Assembly (NCBI GenBank): GCA_023897205.1
Contig: JAHWDD010000003.1
Coordinates: 1,491,665-1,555,664 of the forward strand
Reading direction: 5' to 3'
Source of the DNA: Exophiala sp. HKRS030
Lineage: Eukaryota > Ascomycota > Eurotiomycetes > Chaetothyriales > Herpotrichiellaceae
Length of the DNA stretch: 64,000 nucleotides
The notes below the pieces were generated by a model. It worked only from the letters and a program-made list of their open reading frames with translations. It searched no databases and was not told where the DNA came from. Numbering within the stretch: the stretch's first letter is position 1; each line of letters begins with the position of its first letter. This document shows, piece by piece, positions 31,604 through 42,695 of the stretch. Made by a program: the position numbers and the translations under genes.

Positions 31604-34072
31604 ATGTTCCTCATGCTTCGATGCGTATCATGGATATTGTCACTGGCAGTTCTTGCCAGTTGCGACTACACTGCCAAACAAATAGCTGGTTGGGATAGGC
31701 CTCGTGCCGCCTTGATACGCGACTATGTGTATCTGGAAGGAGGAAAGATTCAAACCGGAGCCTGGAACGACAACACTGGTCAATGGGTGAATCCTCAAAC
31801 CGTCAGCGTTACACAGGGAGCGTTGTTCAATCTCAGTCTGCACGAAGCTTTTGGCGTGAACGAAGGAGATGATCCCGCCAATTTCCAAAGTATCCCGGAG
31901 GCTGGTGTGGACAACTTCTATCTTGATGGTTTCATGTTTGCAAGCTATAACGAATTCTACGCATGGGGGTGAGTACCCTGGGACTATCATTTAACGGCAA
32001 TCGTTAATGGAAATCCATCTAGTGGCATGTTGTTGAACGCTCTGAACTCCGTGCTCCGAACTGTGCACGATGTGCTATATGACGAGCCTGCCGGCAAGAG
32101 TGATGCTGATCTCGGAATCCCTAATACGGGCTACGATCCTCAAAACTCCAACTTCCCGCACGGCGTGACAAACGGTGCTGGCGCCAATGCACCAAGTGAG
32201 AATATAAGTTTCTATTTCGGCGGCTTGTACAATTCGGACGGCGCGAAATATGATTACTTCAACCCGCCCACAGATGAAGCCAATTTCCTTATCAGGGTGA
32301 CGATGGATGAGATTAGTTTTGCAGACTGGGCGATTGTTTCTCCTCCCGACGATGGATCGATCCCGTGGCGTGCGGAAGGCGGCCTTGTCTGGATTCCGAC
32401 CTCGACTCAGGGGATACTGGTTGCCCTCGGAGGGGTTGTCAAGCCTGCCGATACCGACTTTTATGTCGCCCGAGACAATGTCACCACTTCGATGACCTTT
32501 TTGAAGAATTTCCCCGTCTTTGATATCGGGTCAAGCACTTGGAGCCTTCAGCCACTCAGTGAAGGCTCACCGTTCCCCAACAAGCCGATGGCGCAGTTTT
32601 GTACGGCGGTGGCATCGGCATCTGACGGTTCACACCATGAGATCTTCGTCTACGGAGGATGGGACAGTAACAACGACACCGTCGCGAGCAGAGATGTCTG
32701 GATCTTGTCCATCCCCTCGTTCACATGGATCAAGGCGGATACTACTGGGCGCCAAGGGGATCCAAGGATAGGTCATGTGTGTGTCACTCCCTACCCCGAT
32801 CAGATGATTGCTATCGGAGGCACTACGATAAGCGAGCAGCCTTTGACGACAAGTCGAACTGTGGACGTGTACAATCTCAACACGCTGGAATGGACGGGGT
32901 CCTACGATCCAGACGTCCATGATGACTACAAGCCAAACCAAGTCGTTCTCAACGTCATCTCTGCAACGCCAACAGCCAGTGGCATGCCATCCAACATCGC
33001 CAGCTGGTTCGACAACAAATACGACATGAGCAAAATCACCAACTTCGGACCTTACAAGAAACAACAACCTGCAACAACAAGCTCCAATGGAACATCCACA
33101 CCGACTCCAGCGCCGCATCACCATAACCGGGGCTGGGTTGTCCCCGTCGCCGTGGTGGTGTCGGTGGTTGGTGGCCTGATTCTTTTGGGATGCTTGCTGT
33201 TCTTGTGCTTCCGCAAGCGCATCCTCGAGCACCGCCGCAGGGTCCTCCGAGAGCGCGAAAACTCCATAGCCGCAGGCAACCGTACGAGCTTTATCCTCCC
33301 ATGGATCTTCTCGACCAGCTCCGCTGGCGCGCCCAAAGATGTAGGGTCCGACACCATCACCGAAGTCGAGCCTGCAGGTTCACCTCCGGTCATGGCCCCG
33401 GGCCCGCACGAGATCGACAGCAGGAACAGAAACGACTACTTTGGAGGGAGCCAACCTCGGTGGTCGTCTTCGACGGCCGTCAGGTCCCCGCGCGCGGACT
33501 GGGAAGGCCCCGCCGAGGCACAGGACACGGGGATCACACCGATCCATGAAGTTTCCGGGTCTCCCATGTCCGAGAAGCCGGATGGCATCAACTATCAATT
33601 CCGCAACATGGCCATGTACCCTCCCAGCGTGGTGAGTACCGGCCACCACAACATCGCAGCACCCCAGAGCGCGACCATCTCGAACGCCGACGAGTCAGAG
33701 TCCGTGTCTGCTGCGGGTGCTGCGGCGCCGTCGTCTCCCCGTACCGCGTCCGCGACGAACATGAGTTCACCGAGGGGCGTACCTACCATTCCCGAAGACG
33801 GCGCCGCGACGACCCTCGACAGTAGCGACAACGGGACAGAGTCTGGACCCGGCGGTGCGGCCGTTCTGGGGGCGTTGGATCCCGTCTCCCCCTTGACCAA
33901 CAAACAACAAAGGCGACCCGTGCACAACCGACACAACTCGAGCGTCAGTAGCGGGGTGTCCATCCCTTCGCCTGGTCTGGATCAATCGTCGGCGTTGCCT
34001 CCTAGGACGAGAAGTTTGTCGATGGAAGAGAATATAGGGCAAGGTGAAGACAAAGGTAATCGTACGCTGTAG
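31604..34072 (+). CDS. Kelch-repeat single-pass membrane protein
   Basis: Two exons, 31604-31968 and 32023-34072, phase-consistent, 804 residues. The protein starts with a signal peptide (MFLMLRCVSWILSLAVLASC). The extracellular part (about residues 25-450) has Kelch-type beta-propeller blades, with glycine pairs followed by spaced Tyr/Trp: FYFGGLYN, ILVALGGVV, EIFVYGGWDS and MIAIGGTT. A Ser/Thr/Pro-rich stalk with a His run leads to a transmembrane helix at about residues 492-516 (WVVPVAVVVSVVGGLILLG). It is followed by a basic stop-transfer segment and a long Ser/Pro-rich cytoplasmic tail of nearly 290 residues with many possible phosphorylation sites. Similar fungal proteins are annotated as cell-wall-anchored or Kelch proteins; a sensor or surface-organising role is an inference. 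It lies tail to tail with the sphingomyelinase-like gene. Confidence 0.85.
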
Positions 34073-34552
34073 TCACGGTGGTGATCCAGGACGAGGACGA
34101 AGTCGGGATAGCAGTGCAATATCCAGAGTGATGATGACCGATAATCCATGAAGAGAATGACAATGATATTTCACGACACTCCTTCCAAACAAGAGCTTGG
34201 TGAAAAATGAACTGTTGCATGAGGGGAGGATTCATGTCTAGTTCTTTGTTTTTGGCTGGTTGGAGGATACAAAAATAATGAAATCCATGTTTCAGTGAGA
34301 TTCTTTTTTTGGAACGGTACTCGGAATTTATGGAGGGATCGTGGATGTAATGAAGAATGTATCCGTATTTATCTTCATATTCGTGACTACTCCCTGCTCT
34401 CCGGAAAGGTAACAATAATATTATTCGTGACTAGGTTCTTTCATCTTCTCGACATCTCAGGCGTGAAACGACCAACAGCATTTCTGATTTTTCGTCTCCA
34501 CTCCTGAAGGGGCAAGTATTTACAAGAGTTTCCCTCCGATACTAGGTCTCGA
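34073..34552. other. Convergent 3' region
   Basis: These 480 bases lie between the stops of two convergent genes. A/T-rich words around 34270-34440 fit 3' end processing. I see no gene. Confidence 0.5.
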
Positions 34553-37003
34553 TCAAAAGTTTTTGCCTGTAAAGGCACTCTGGACCGAACCGAACCTGTT
34601 GATTAGGGAAATGTCAGTTTCGGTCACATTGACGGTAAAAGGGACAGGAGTACTTACCCTTGGGGACATTGTTTCCCGAGGGCGACACTCCCACTTCTCA
34701 TGTAACAGATCTTGGCCTCGGCGCAAGCGTCGCTGGTACAATTGGGGGTCTTGACACTCATCTTACCCTCAAAGGTGTTGTGCATGCCGACCAAAGTGTG
34801 ATTGTGGGTCATTGCTTCCGTCACCTTGTGCCAGTAAGTGGCGTTCAAGGGAGCGGTCGGAGGCCAATCTCGGAGTCTGTATGCATCTCGGGTCGAATAT
34901 TCAAACTTCCACACCGGACCTGTTTCGCTGGCGTTGATCCCTCCGAAGGCACTGACGTTGCTATAATAAGTGTAGGCCTCGTAAACCGAAAAATCCCCAG
35001 TGTCGACTTCGTACATCCTGTATCCACTGTTGAGGTTCGTCAAGGGAGTCACGCTGGGTCCGATCCAACCGACGTTCAAGGCGTTTGCGGCGTTTTGGAC
35101 GGTACCGTTGTTGGCGTAATAGATCATCAATTGATCTTCGTGGGTGTGGCCGAAGAAGATGCCTGCAATTACGTGTGGCGAGAAACGGTCGACGATCTGG
35201 TAAAAGAGGTCTAACAGAATCCCAAGTCAGATGTCATCTCTCTCTCTCACACACACACACACACACTGGGGAAGACAGTGATGAAAATACCTGTTGGATT
35301 TGGCATAGGGTTCGATCCATCCCAACCAGTCAACACATGTCCAACGATCCAGACTCGCTCTTTTTTGTTTTCGGCATCTTGAAGTTCGTCGGCAAGGAAC
35401 TTGAGATTGCCACTGTTGTCGGGGTTTGTGGTGTTGCTGCCACATACATTAGTCATGATCCTGCATCGTTTCAAGAAAAGAATCATTGACCTACATGAAA
35501 TTCAAAAAGTTGGCTTTGTACCAAAAATCAGTATTGAGAGTAATGATTCTCAACTTGGGATATGCCGGATGGTTGATGCTATAAGCCGCATAATGCATAC
35601 GAGCTTCGTTTGCAGCTTCCGCGGAGATCCAGTTGTTCTGTTGCCAAAGTGAGGCGACGTGATCATAATTCCAAGACCTGAGAGGCGCACGTCAGCAGAC
35701 TTCTTATCATTTTGGTCTTGAAAACTTACTGTTGCTGTCCCAAGTTTCCAGGTAACGAGTGGGGAGCATCAATAGCTTCTACAAAGTCCACAAATCAGTG
35801 ACACTGACACTGACAAGAGTCATGATAGACATGGAAAGACCTCCTTACCGGGATTGCTGTCGTGATTTCCCAAAGCTGCAAAGATGGGACCACTGGGAAT
35901 ATACGCCTTGAGCATATGATAGATTGACCATTCTGCATACATGGTATAGTTCCTGGAGAGTTCATTCTGGCCCTCGTGCGAAACCAGGTCACCAGTATAG
36001 ATACCCCAAGCGAATTGGTCGTGATCAGACTTGTTGTCGTGAGTGGTTCCGGTCAAAGGTGAGATCGACTCTAGTGCTGAAGTCAGGAGGAAATAAGGAC
36101 TGTCACATTTGAAAGCTCCATAGAGTGGTGCCGGCAGTCCAATCTTGCCAGAAGTGCTTCCCGCGTTTGCACGGCAGCAAAGACCACTTGAACAGTTGGC
36201 GTCCGAGCCAACAGAGTAACGAGGATCAATGTGCATGTCACTCATGTGCAAGACCTTAACCCGTTTCCCGCTCGCTTTTGGGACAGTGACGTTGGCGGGT
36301 TTTGGACCAAAAAAGCTTGTGGTGTTGGAAGATAGAGTCGACGGCATCTTGCAAAATGTACTGCTGACTGAGTTGCAGATGTATTGTCCATCGGAGCCAG
36401 ACACGTCGGCCAATGCAAGCACTTGAGTCCAGATTGCGCCGAAAATCGTGGCCTCGTAACTCTCCTTACAGGTGGTGTTGGACTTGAAACCAGTGCTGGT
36501 GCAAAGCTCGACAAGCATGTCCGGCACCATAGAGGGCACCCGCTGGGCTACATATTTGCCCACCTCCAGCGCCGAAATGCATTTGGAGCAATTAGACCCG
36601 CTGCCAGAGATGATCGACTTCACTTGGCTGATGGCGTCGGCGACAATGGCGGAACCGTTGTTGACAGAGTAAAGCGGTGCTGGATAATAGACAGGGTCTT
36701 CGTCCTCTTCAGGAATGGTTTTGGGGTTGGTCAATTCAAGAGGATAGGTGTAATTCAATGTCAAATCGTGAATGATTGGTTGAGGCTGAAGTTATGTCAG
36801 TTTCGTGGCCGACGTGGCCTTGTTCACTCGGACTTTACCTCTTCGGTTGGTGACGGCGGAATGTAGTATGCCGAGAATAGACTGGTAGGAAAGCCAGCAG
36901 GAACTGTAAACGCGAGTAGTTGAGAACTGGATGATTGCGCGTGAGCAAGCTGGCACAAACAGCCACTCAACGCTGACAATAGTAACGACCGATGGCAATA
37001 CAT
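34553..37003 (-). CDS. Acid sphingomyelinase-like phosphodiesterase
   Basis: Seven exons on the minus strand: 37003-36839, 36785-35849, 35778-35730, 35677-35495, 35436-35291, 35210-34658 and 34595-34553, phase-consistent, 691 residues. It is a secreted calcineurin-like phosphoesterase of the acid sphingomyelinase family, which cleaves phosphocholine head groups from sphingomyelin or related phosphodiesters. A signal peptide (MYCHRSLLLLSALSGCLC) is followed by a saposin-B-type region with spaced cysteines (CSKCISALEVGKYVAQR onward, about residues 115-200). Metal-ligand motifs appear in order: DMHIDPRY, GDLVSHE, GNHDSNPG, a conserved HVL, then GHTHED. Many N-glycosylation sequons are present. 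The donor of the last intron is GG|GTAAGT, and the unspliced frame reads GGG TAA, so retention ends the protein at once while splicing adds a 14-residue tail (GFGSVQSAFTGKNF). Fungal family members act outside the cell or in the vacuole; the substrate here is not proven. Confidence 0.9.
35237..35266. repeat. CT/CA microsatellite inside an intron
   Basis: A (CT)n tract runs directly into a (CA)n tract within the fifth intron of the sphingomyelinase-like gene. It is likely length-variable between strains and does not affect coding. Confidence 0.85.
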
Positions 37004-37453
37004 GGTGGATTAACAGCCGCAACCAGATCAGAGGCTAGACAGAGAGCATACGACGTAGATAGGATGATATGAAGCATGTTGGCGAATTGCCTTGTTCTAT
37101 AAAAGCAACGTCGAGAGCTCGGGAGTTCCTGATCGACTGTCGCATGGAAGAAAATGCGATGATGATGGCAAGCCAATGACATGCCGAGGCTGTCCAATAA
37201 GGGGCACCGATCTACCACGTGCCTAGCAAGGGCCGGCGTAGTGTCGACGCCCACCCCCATCCAAGTCGTTGTAGTTAAAGAAGCATATGTAGGCCAAGCA
37301 TTGCAAAGCTCAGGAAGCCACAGCTTGTGATCGGCTTCGTGGAGCTTACTGGCACATACGAAAAAGACTTCGGTTGCAGTGGAATCGGTGGTGTGAAGGT
37401 CCCGTTCTTGGAAAAATGCCGAAGTGGTTGACTAGTATCTAGGATCAGGCAGC
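37004..37453. other. Short intergenic region
   Basis: This is the promoter side of the sphingomyelinase-like gene and the 3' side of the ABC-F gene, both on the minus strand. I see no gene. Confidence 0.45.
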
Positions 37454-39754
37454 TCAAACTCCTAATTTGTCAATCGTCTTCGAGACAATCTCTTCATACT
37501 GTTGCATTCCTCTCTCGAGTTTCCGCAGTCCAGCTTTGCGCACGTGGTAGACTACGCCAGGTGTCCGAGTTTCGGAGTCATCGTCATCATCGCTACCTGA
37601 GTCGTCTTCGTCCCCACCTTTGTCGAGCTTCTCAGCATCGACCACGCAGCGCATAAAATGTCTGTCGTGAGTGACGACGAGTAAAGCTCCTTGCCAAGAA
37701 CCCAAAGCCTCAATCAAGGCGTCAACGGTATCTGCATCGAGATGAGTTGTCACTTCATCCAGAATGACCAAGTGGGGAGAGTCAAGGAATGCTGCCGCCA
37801 AAGCGAGGCGTACACGTTGACCGCCTGACAAAGTAGCCAAGGAAACGTCTGAGACAGCGCTGCCCCGAAGGCCTAGTTTAGCAAGTGTCCCCCGAGCGGT
37901 CTGCTCGTCCCCGGTCCAACCGTTGAGACTCATGAGATGAGATAGAGCTGTTTGACTTGGGTCGCGGCGCCCGATCGCTTCAAGCTCTTCAACAGCATGC
38001 TGGGAGTAGCAAGAAAAACGTGCCTTGGAATGAACAGTGATATTGCCTTTGGTCGGTCTTGGATTTTCATTCGTCGCAGCTGCCATCAGAAGGTTGACCA
38101 AAGTGGACTTTCCACTGCCATTGAGACCGGCTAGACCGACGCGCTCTCCCGGGTGCATGACTAGGTTAACGTCCTTGAGGGTCCAAACGCCAGATTTAGG
38201 GTAAGTATAAGATACCCCTTCGAAGCTGAAGAGGGGTCCAGGATGTCGAAGAGACGTAGGCTGCTCAGGTAAAGTTATAGTAACAGCAGGATCAAAGCCA
38301 GGAATTTCAATGTCAGCCCGGGCCTTGAGATGGTATCCCGGGAGATCTCTGTTGAGTTTGAACCGTCCGCCATGGTGACCGACCTCAAGCCCGGTCCTCT
38401 CATCAATCTTCTTTCTACGAGAGGCTGCCTGTTTCAGCTTCTTGTCGTCACCTGTACGTTTTGCAGCCTTGATACTTTTCGTGATTGTATCCTCCATATG
38501 CTTGGTCTTTTTGTCCTGTGCTTCGGACATCTTTGTCATCCTTCGAATCTGGCGTCGTTTCTCATTTTCGTATTCAGTCAAACTTCCCTTGAAAACCTCC
38601 AGGGACTTTTCTGGCGTCAAACGGACCAATACCAATTCTTGAGCAACAGCGTCGGCAAAATCTCGATCGTGAGTGGTGACGACGACGGTAGTGTCTACCA
38701 GTGAGTGCTTGATAAACCGCTCCAACCAGACAATTGCCGGTAGGTCCAAGAAATTAGTTGGTTCATCGAGCATCAAAACATCAGTCTGCTGTATCAAGGC
38801 ACATGCCAAATCACACCGTGTCCTCCAGCCACCCGACAGCGATGAGACCGGCTGCTTAATTTGTTTCTCTGAAAAGCCAAGACCAAGAAGGACTTTTCGA
38901 GCCTTACTCTCAGTGCTTCCGGCATCCATGGCTTCTAGTGTTAGACGAGTGGATTCGAGCATCTCAATGCCGATTTTTGTGGCCTCGTGCTCATCTTCTG
39001 GCTTAACAGGGTCATCATAGCTTGACACGGTTAGAAACATCTCCTAGCAAACAAGCCACTTACCGAGCCTGACTCTCCTTGAGAGCAACCTCTCTCTCAA
39101 TCAAAACCTGTCTTGATTTGGACCCTCTTGCACCACTCCTTCGTTCCGCTATCAATTGAGCCTCGGCCAGATCCTGTTTTGCTTGCTCTAATTGGAGAGA
39201 TTGTACTGTCTTGACAAGATTGTTGATATCTGTCTTTTCCTCCAAAGCGACCGATAGACCTTCAAGCTTATGAGCTCTCGTAATCAGCAGAACAAAATCA
39301 ACTTACGATTCGCAGTCTTGAGAGCAATTTCTCTTCTTCTATCACTGCTTGTGACATAGTCTAGGACATCTTGCGACAGGTTTTCTGCTTCCGTAGGCTC
39401 CTGGCTTAAAACGTCGGAGCTCACACGAGTTTGCCCAAGTAGCAGCAGTCGCAGATTGCTCGGCACTCCAGGTACGCGTCGTTCTGCGAGTGACCGCAGG
39501 AGTGAGCTCTTCCCCGTCCCGTTTCTACCTGCAAGCACATAATGAACACCTTCAAGGAATCGAAGCTCAACGTGATCGAGCAAATCTCTGCCACCAATAG
39601 AGAGAGTAAGGTCTTTTATGTCAATGTCTTTTGAAGTTGGAGCATCTACGGCGTCCAAAGCATAGCGACTTTGTTGGCTTGTGACCACAAGAGTTCCATC
39701 GCCTGTGCTTGCACCTGCGCTGGCATTTTTGGAGGCTTTTGAAGGCCTAGGCAT
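37454..39754 (-). CDS. ABC-F family ATPase with two nucleotide-binding domains
   Basis: Three exons on the minus strand, 39754-39307, 39259-39064 and 39020-37454, phase-consistent, 736 residues. ABC-F proteins have two ABC ATPase domains and no membrane part; they act on ribosomes in translation, ribosome assembly or stress signalling. Domain 1 has Walker A GRNGTGKS (residues 76-83), signature LSGGW (276-280) and Walker B MLDEPTNFLD (about 298-307). Domain 2 has Walker A GLNGSGKS (513-520), signature LSGGQ (612-616) and Walker B LDEVTTHLD (635-643), in which the usual Pro and Asn of LDEPTNHLD are replaced by Val and Thr. The catalytic Glu and the His switch (THDRHF) remain. A charged linker of about 90 residues joins the domains. 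An acidic segment (DEDDSGSDDDDD) lies near the C-terminus. The third exon uses a 43-nt intron with a perfect CTAAC branch site. It is divergent from mS14, fitting a translation-related role. Confidence 0.88.
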
Positions 39755-40336
39755 CGTTGAAAATGGTCAACGCGAGAAGAAGTTGGCGATGAGACGACAC
39801 TGAAGACCTGGCCGACATCTTAAGCCTTGTCAGATCCATGTCTTTAGAGATACAGTGCAGCTTTTCAAAGCATGCGACACTGTTCGGAGATGCCAAACAA
39901 GGAAAACTCGGCAAAGTCAAAGGAAGCCAATACCACCAGAATGCCGATCGTGACTCACAGAAGGTCTCGGCAGTGGCTGAAAGCACGTAGCACTGTACCC
40001 ATTCGACGTAGGTGATCCCGTATTTACTGTGATATCGATTAGTCTTCCTTTGACGCCTTCAATGAGAATGAGTCACTGCGGCAGCCACTACAAGCTGGCC
40101 AGTTCCTAGTCGTGCAGACGAGTCAAGGGCCGAGAGATCGTAGTGGTTCGTTGGTGTTCGCATTGATCGATCCTGCACCCTGAAAGTCCGAAACCGAGGC
40201 GTTGGCCCGAAATGGCTTAGTCAAATATTTAGTCACGTGCCGTCCCAAATTCAACTGTCGGCTGCGCTTCGAAAAGCCATTGCACAAAGACATCCTCGAG
40301 ACAAGCACAAGAAGCCGACAGTGTCGACCGACCACA
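39755..40336. promoter_or_regulatory. Divergent promoter between ABC-F and mS14 genes
   Basis: A 582-bp gap between two translation-linked genes transcribed away from each other. No coding sequence is supported. Joint regulation is possible but no specific site is claimed. Confidence 0.5.
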
Positions 40337-40894
40337 ATGGCGGCACAATGGCGAGCGAAGAAGCTCGATTTAGGCGGTTTCATCAACATCAAGATCATCC
40401 GAGATCACAGCAAGCGAAAAGCCTACGAGAGATTCGAACCCCAAAGGTATCATCGATCCATTTCATGCTCTTCACCATGCACTGCATATCAAGTTCCGCG
40501 AGAGAAGACCGACTGACACATGCTTCGTTCGTATAGGCAAGCTCTACGATACGTCATCCGTAATACATCCCTTCCGCAATGGATGCGAACACAAGCACAG
40601 CTCGAACTCCAGAAAATGCACTGCTACACCAGACCGACGCAAATCAAGAACAGATGCGTAATGGGAGGTGTGTCAAGGAGTGTCTTGAGAGATTTTAAGA
40701 TGGGTCGCGTAAGTACATGTTGTTGTTGTCAGTCGAGGCCAGCTCCGCGAAGTCGACCGGCCTCCTGGGTTGCTGTGATAGCCTATAGCTGCAATACGTT
40801 CAAGAGTGGCTGATTCGAATTCTCCTCTTAGTTCATGTTCCGAATGCACGCACTCGAAGGATCTATACCCGGTGTTAAGAAAGCGAGCTGGTAG
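40337..40894 (+). CDS. MRP2: Mitochondrial small ribosomal subunit protein mS14 (uS14m, Mrp2)
   Basis: Three exons, 40337-40446, 40537-40708 and 40832-40894, phase-consistent, 114 residues. It is the mitochondrial member of the S14 family, which sits in the head of the small ribosomal subunit. The conserved core includes QALRYVIRNTSLPQWMRTQA, CYTRPTQIKNRC and the C-terminal ending LEGSIPGVKKASW, which is almost universal in S14 proteins. The N-terminal half is basic and helical. The cysteine pair that binds zinc in some S14 proteins is not retained as a CxxC. The length is normal for the fungal mitochondrial form. An in-frame alternative start upstream is not needed. Assignment is firm. Confidence 0.95.
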
Positions 40895-41138
40895 TCTGTA
40901 CGAATATTCAAGAGAAGGGTTTGTGACCAGCGTTACAATGTACATATACTAGACAAAAGATGGCTCAATAACTACACTTTCGAAAGTCAAGCAGACACGT
41001 TAATCCATTCCCAAAGTTACAAACAGCTCTGACTCCTCATTCCGCCATGAAAGGTATGTATAATTCTGCTATGAGGTTGATGGAACCATCCGAGATCAAC
41101 TGACTGTCGCCCATCCTTGACCTGTTAAAATGATTGTT

Positions 41139-42183
41139 CTACTTGGTCAGACTGGCATAAGCCTTGCCTCCAGCGAGCCGATCAATCTCAATACATTCCT
41201 GCAAGCCAGCAAGATTGAACAACTCCTTAGGACTTGATTCGGCATCCGCTGGAGTGGCTTTTCCGGTCTTTTTCAATACCTGCAGTTCTTGTCTCAGTAT
41301 CTTTGCGACAGGCCCCAGGCAGGCTCCTGGGTGAATCATTATGCGAAACCCAATCTCCTGGGCCTCTTGAGCTGAGATTTCTGGCGTGGTTCCGTGCGGT
41401 ACGCTGTTCAGTAATACTGGCGTGTCTCCCATAACCTTGCAGACTTTCTCCATCTCTTCCCTGTCTCGAAGGGCCTCGAGGAATACAACATCGACGCCGA
41501 TCTTGACAGCTTCCTTCAATCGCTCTATGGCCTCGTCAAGACCATATGTTTGCAGCGAGTCCGTGCGAGCAATGATTACTATGTCGGAGTGCAGTGCGTC
41601 GCGTGCCGCCACTGCAGCTCGGAGTCTACTATAATAGATGTCCCGATCGACGATCTGTTTTCCCAAAAGATGTCCGCATCGCTTCTCTTGTACCTAGTCC
41701 ACCGTCAGCCAGTTTTGAGAAGTTTGTCGCCAAAGCCACGTACTTGATCCTCGATGTGGAGCGCCGCGACACCAGCACGAGCATATTGAGTGACTGTCCT
41801 TGTCACCATGATTGGTCCGCCATAACCAGTATCGGCGTCTGCAATCACGGGGACTGAAGGATCGAGGGAGGCAATCATGCCGGCATTACCTGCCATGTCA
41901 TTCAAATGCGCCATGCCAAGGTCTGCCCAGCCAAGTTTCGATATGGACGTCCCAGCGCCAGTCTACGAAGGGGCACGTCAGTCGTAGTCCTTTCCTCAAG
42001 ACGTCTACTGACCATGTAAAGGGCATCAAATCCCGCCTCGAGTGCCAGACGGGCCGTAAGTCCGTCATAGACACCGGGACAGACAACAATCTTGGAGCGA
42101 TCATTCAGTAACTCGCGGAGACGTGCAGCACCGGTGAAGGGTGAGCAGGCCTTTGGCTTGCGTGATGTATCGACTGAGCCCAT
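41139..42183 (-). CDS. Isocitrate lyase/PEP mutase family lyase
   Basis: Three exons on the minus strand, 42183-42013, 41962-41744 and 41693-41139, phase-consistent, 314 residues. The fold is the TIM barrel of the isocitrate lyase/phosphoenolpyruvate mutase superfamily, which makes or breaks C-C or C-P bonds next to a carboxylate with Mg2+. Seen in order: CPGVYDGLTARLALEAGFDA, the Mg-binding ADADTGYGG motif, LHIEDQ, the catalytic KRCGH loop, and IARTDS. The KRCGH loop with cysteine fits lyases (methylisocitrate, dimethylmalate, oxaloacetate hydrolase-like) rather than PEP mutase. The length of 314 is right for that short subfamily and too short for glyoxylate-cycle isocitrate lyase. There is no targeting signal, so it is probably cytosolic. 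It faces the aconitase-family gene across 512 bp, so a dehydratase-lyase pathway is likely. The exact substrate is an inference. Confidence 0.88.
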
Positions 42184-42695
42184 TTTAGGTTCGTACCGGG
42201 AGAGAAAAGATGTGTGTGTTGCGGACTGCTATTTGATGATGATAGTAAAAAAGTCGAGGCTTGAGGACTGAGACTCTTTTTTTTGATCCTTTTACCCTCG
42301 GCCCGAGAGACTATATCTCTGTGTCCTCAATATGAAGTCCAGAACGACACAAGTCTGTTTTCAATACATCCCTGGACGTTCCCCGCCTCCACATTTGAAT
42401 GGCGCACGGCCGACATCGACAAGCTTTGTCCGATACTCGCACCGATATGCGGAGTCAGACCCGCCGAAGACCGATCCTATCACTCCGAAGTCCATGGTTG
42501 GGTGTTTATTCATAATACTCGATTAACTATTCGTTAATCAAGGTATATTATGTGCTATTCGTATGTTTGTTCTTCTATAATGATAGTGTAGAGACAAAGT
42601 TTACGTGAGAAGGTCATCATCGCGCCACGTACGAATATCTCCTTACTCGCTGTCAAAGATACCGAATACTTCGAAAGGGATCATAAAAGCCACCA
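42184..42695. promoter_or_regulatory. Divergent promoter between lyase and aconitase-family genes
   Basis: A 512-bp spacer between two probably coupled metabolic genes. A GAGACTCTTTTTTTTGATCC pyrimidine tract lies near 42270-42288 and A/T-rich words near 42510-42590. No coding sequence is supported. Shared control is the simplest reading. Confidence 0.55.

Noticed and set aside
39021..39063. A 20-nt intron (GTAAGT to TAG) in the ABC-F gene
   Set aside because: It gives the wrong phase; extending the intron to 43 nt restores the frame and contains a perfect branch site.
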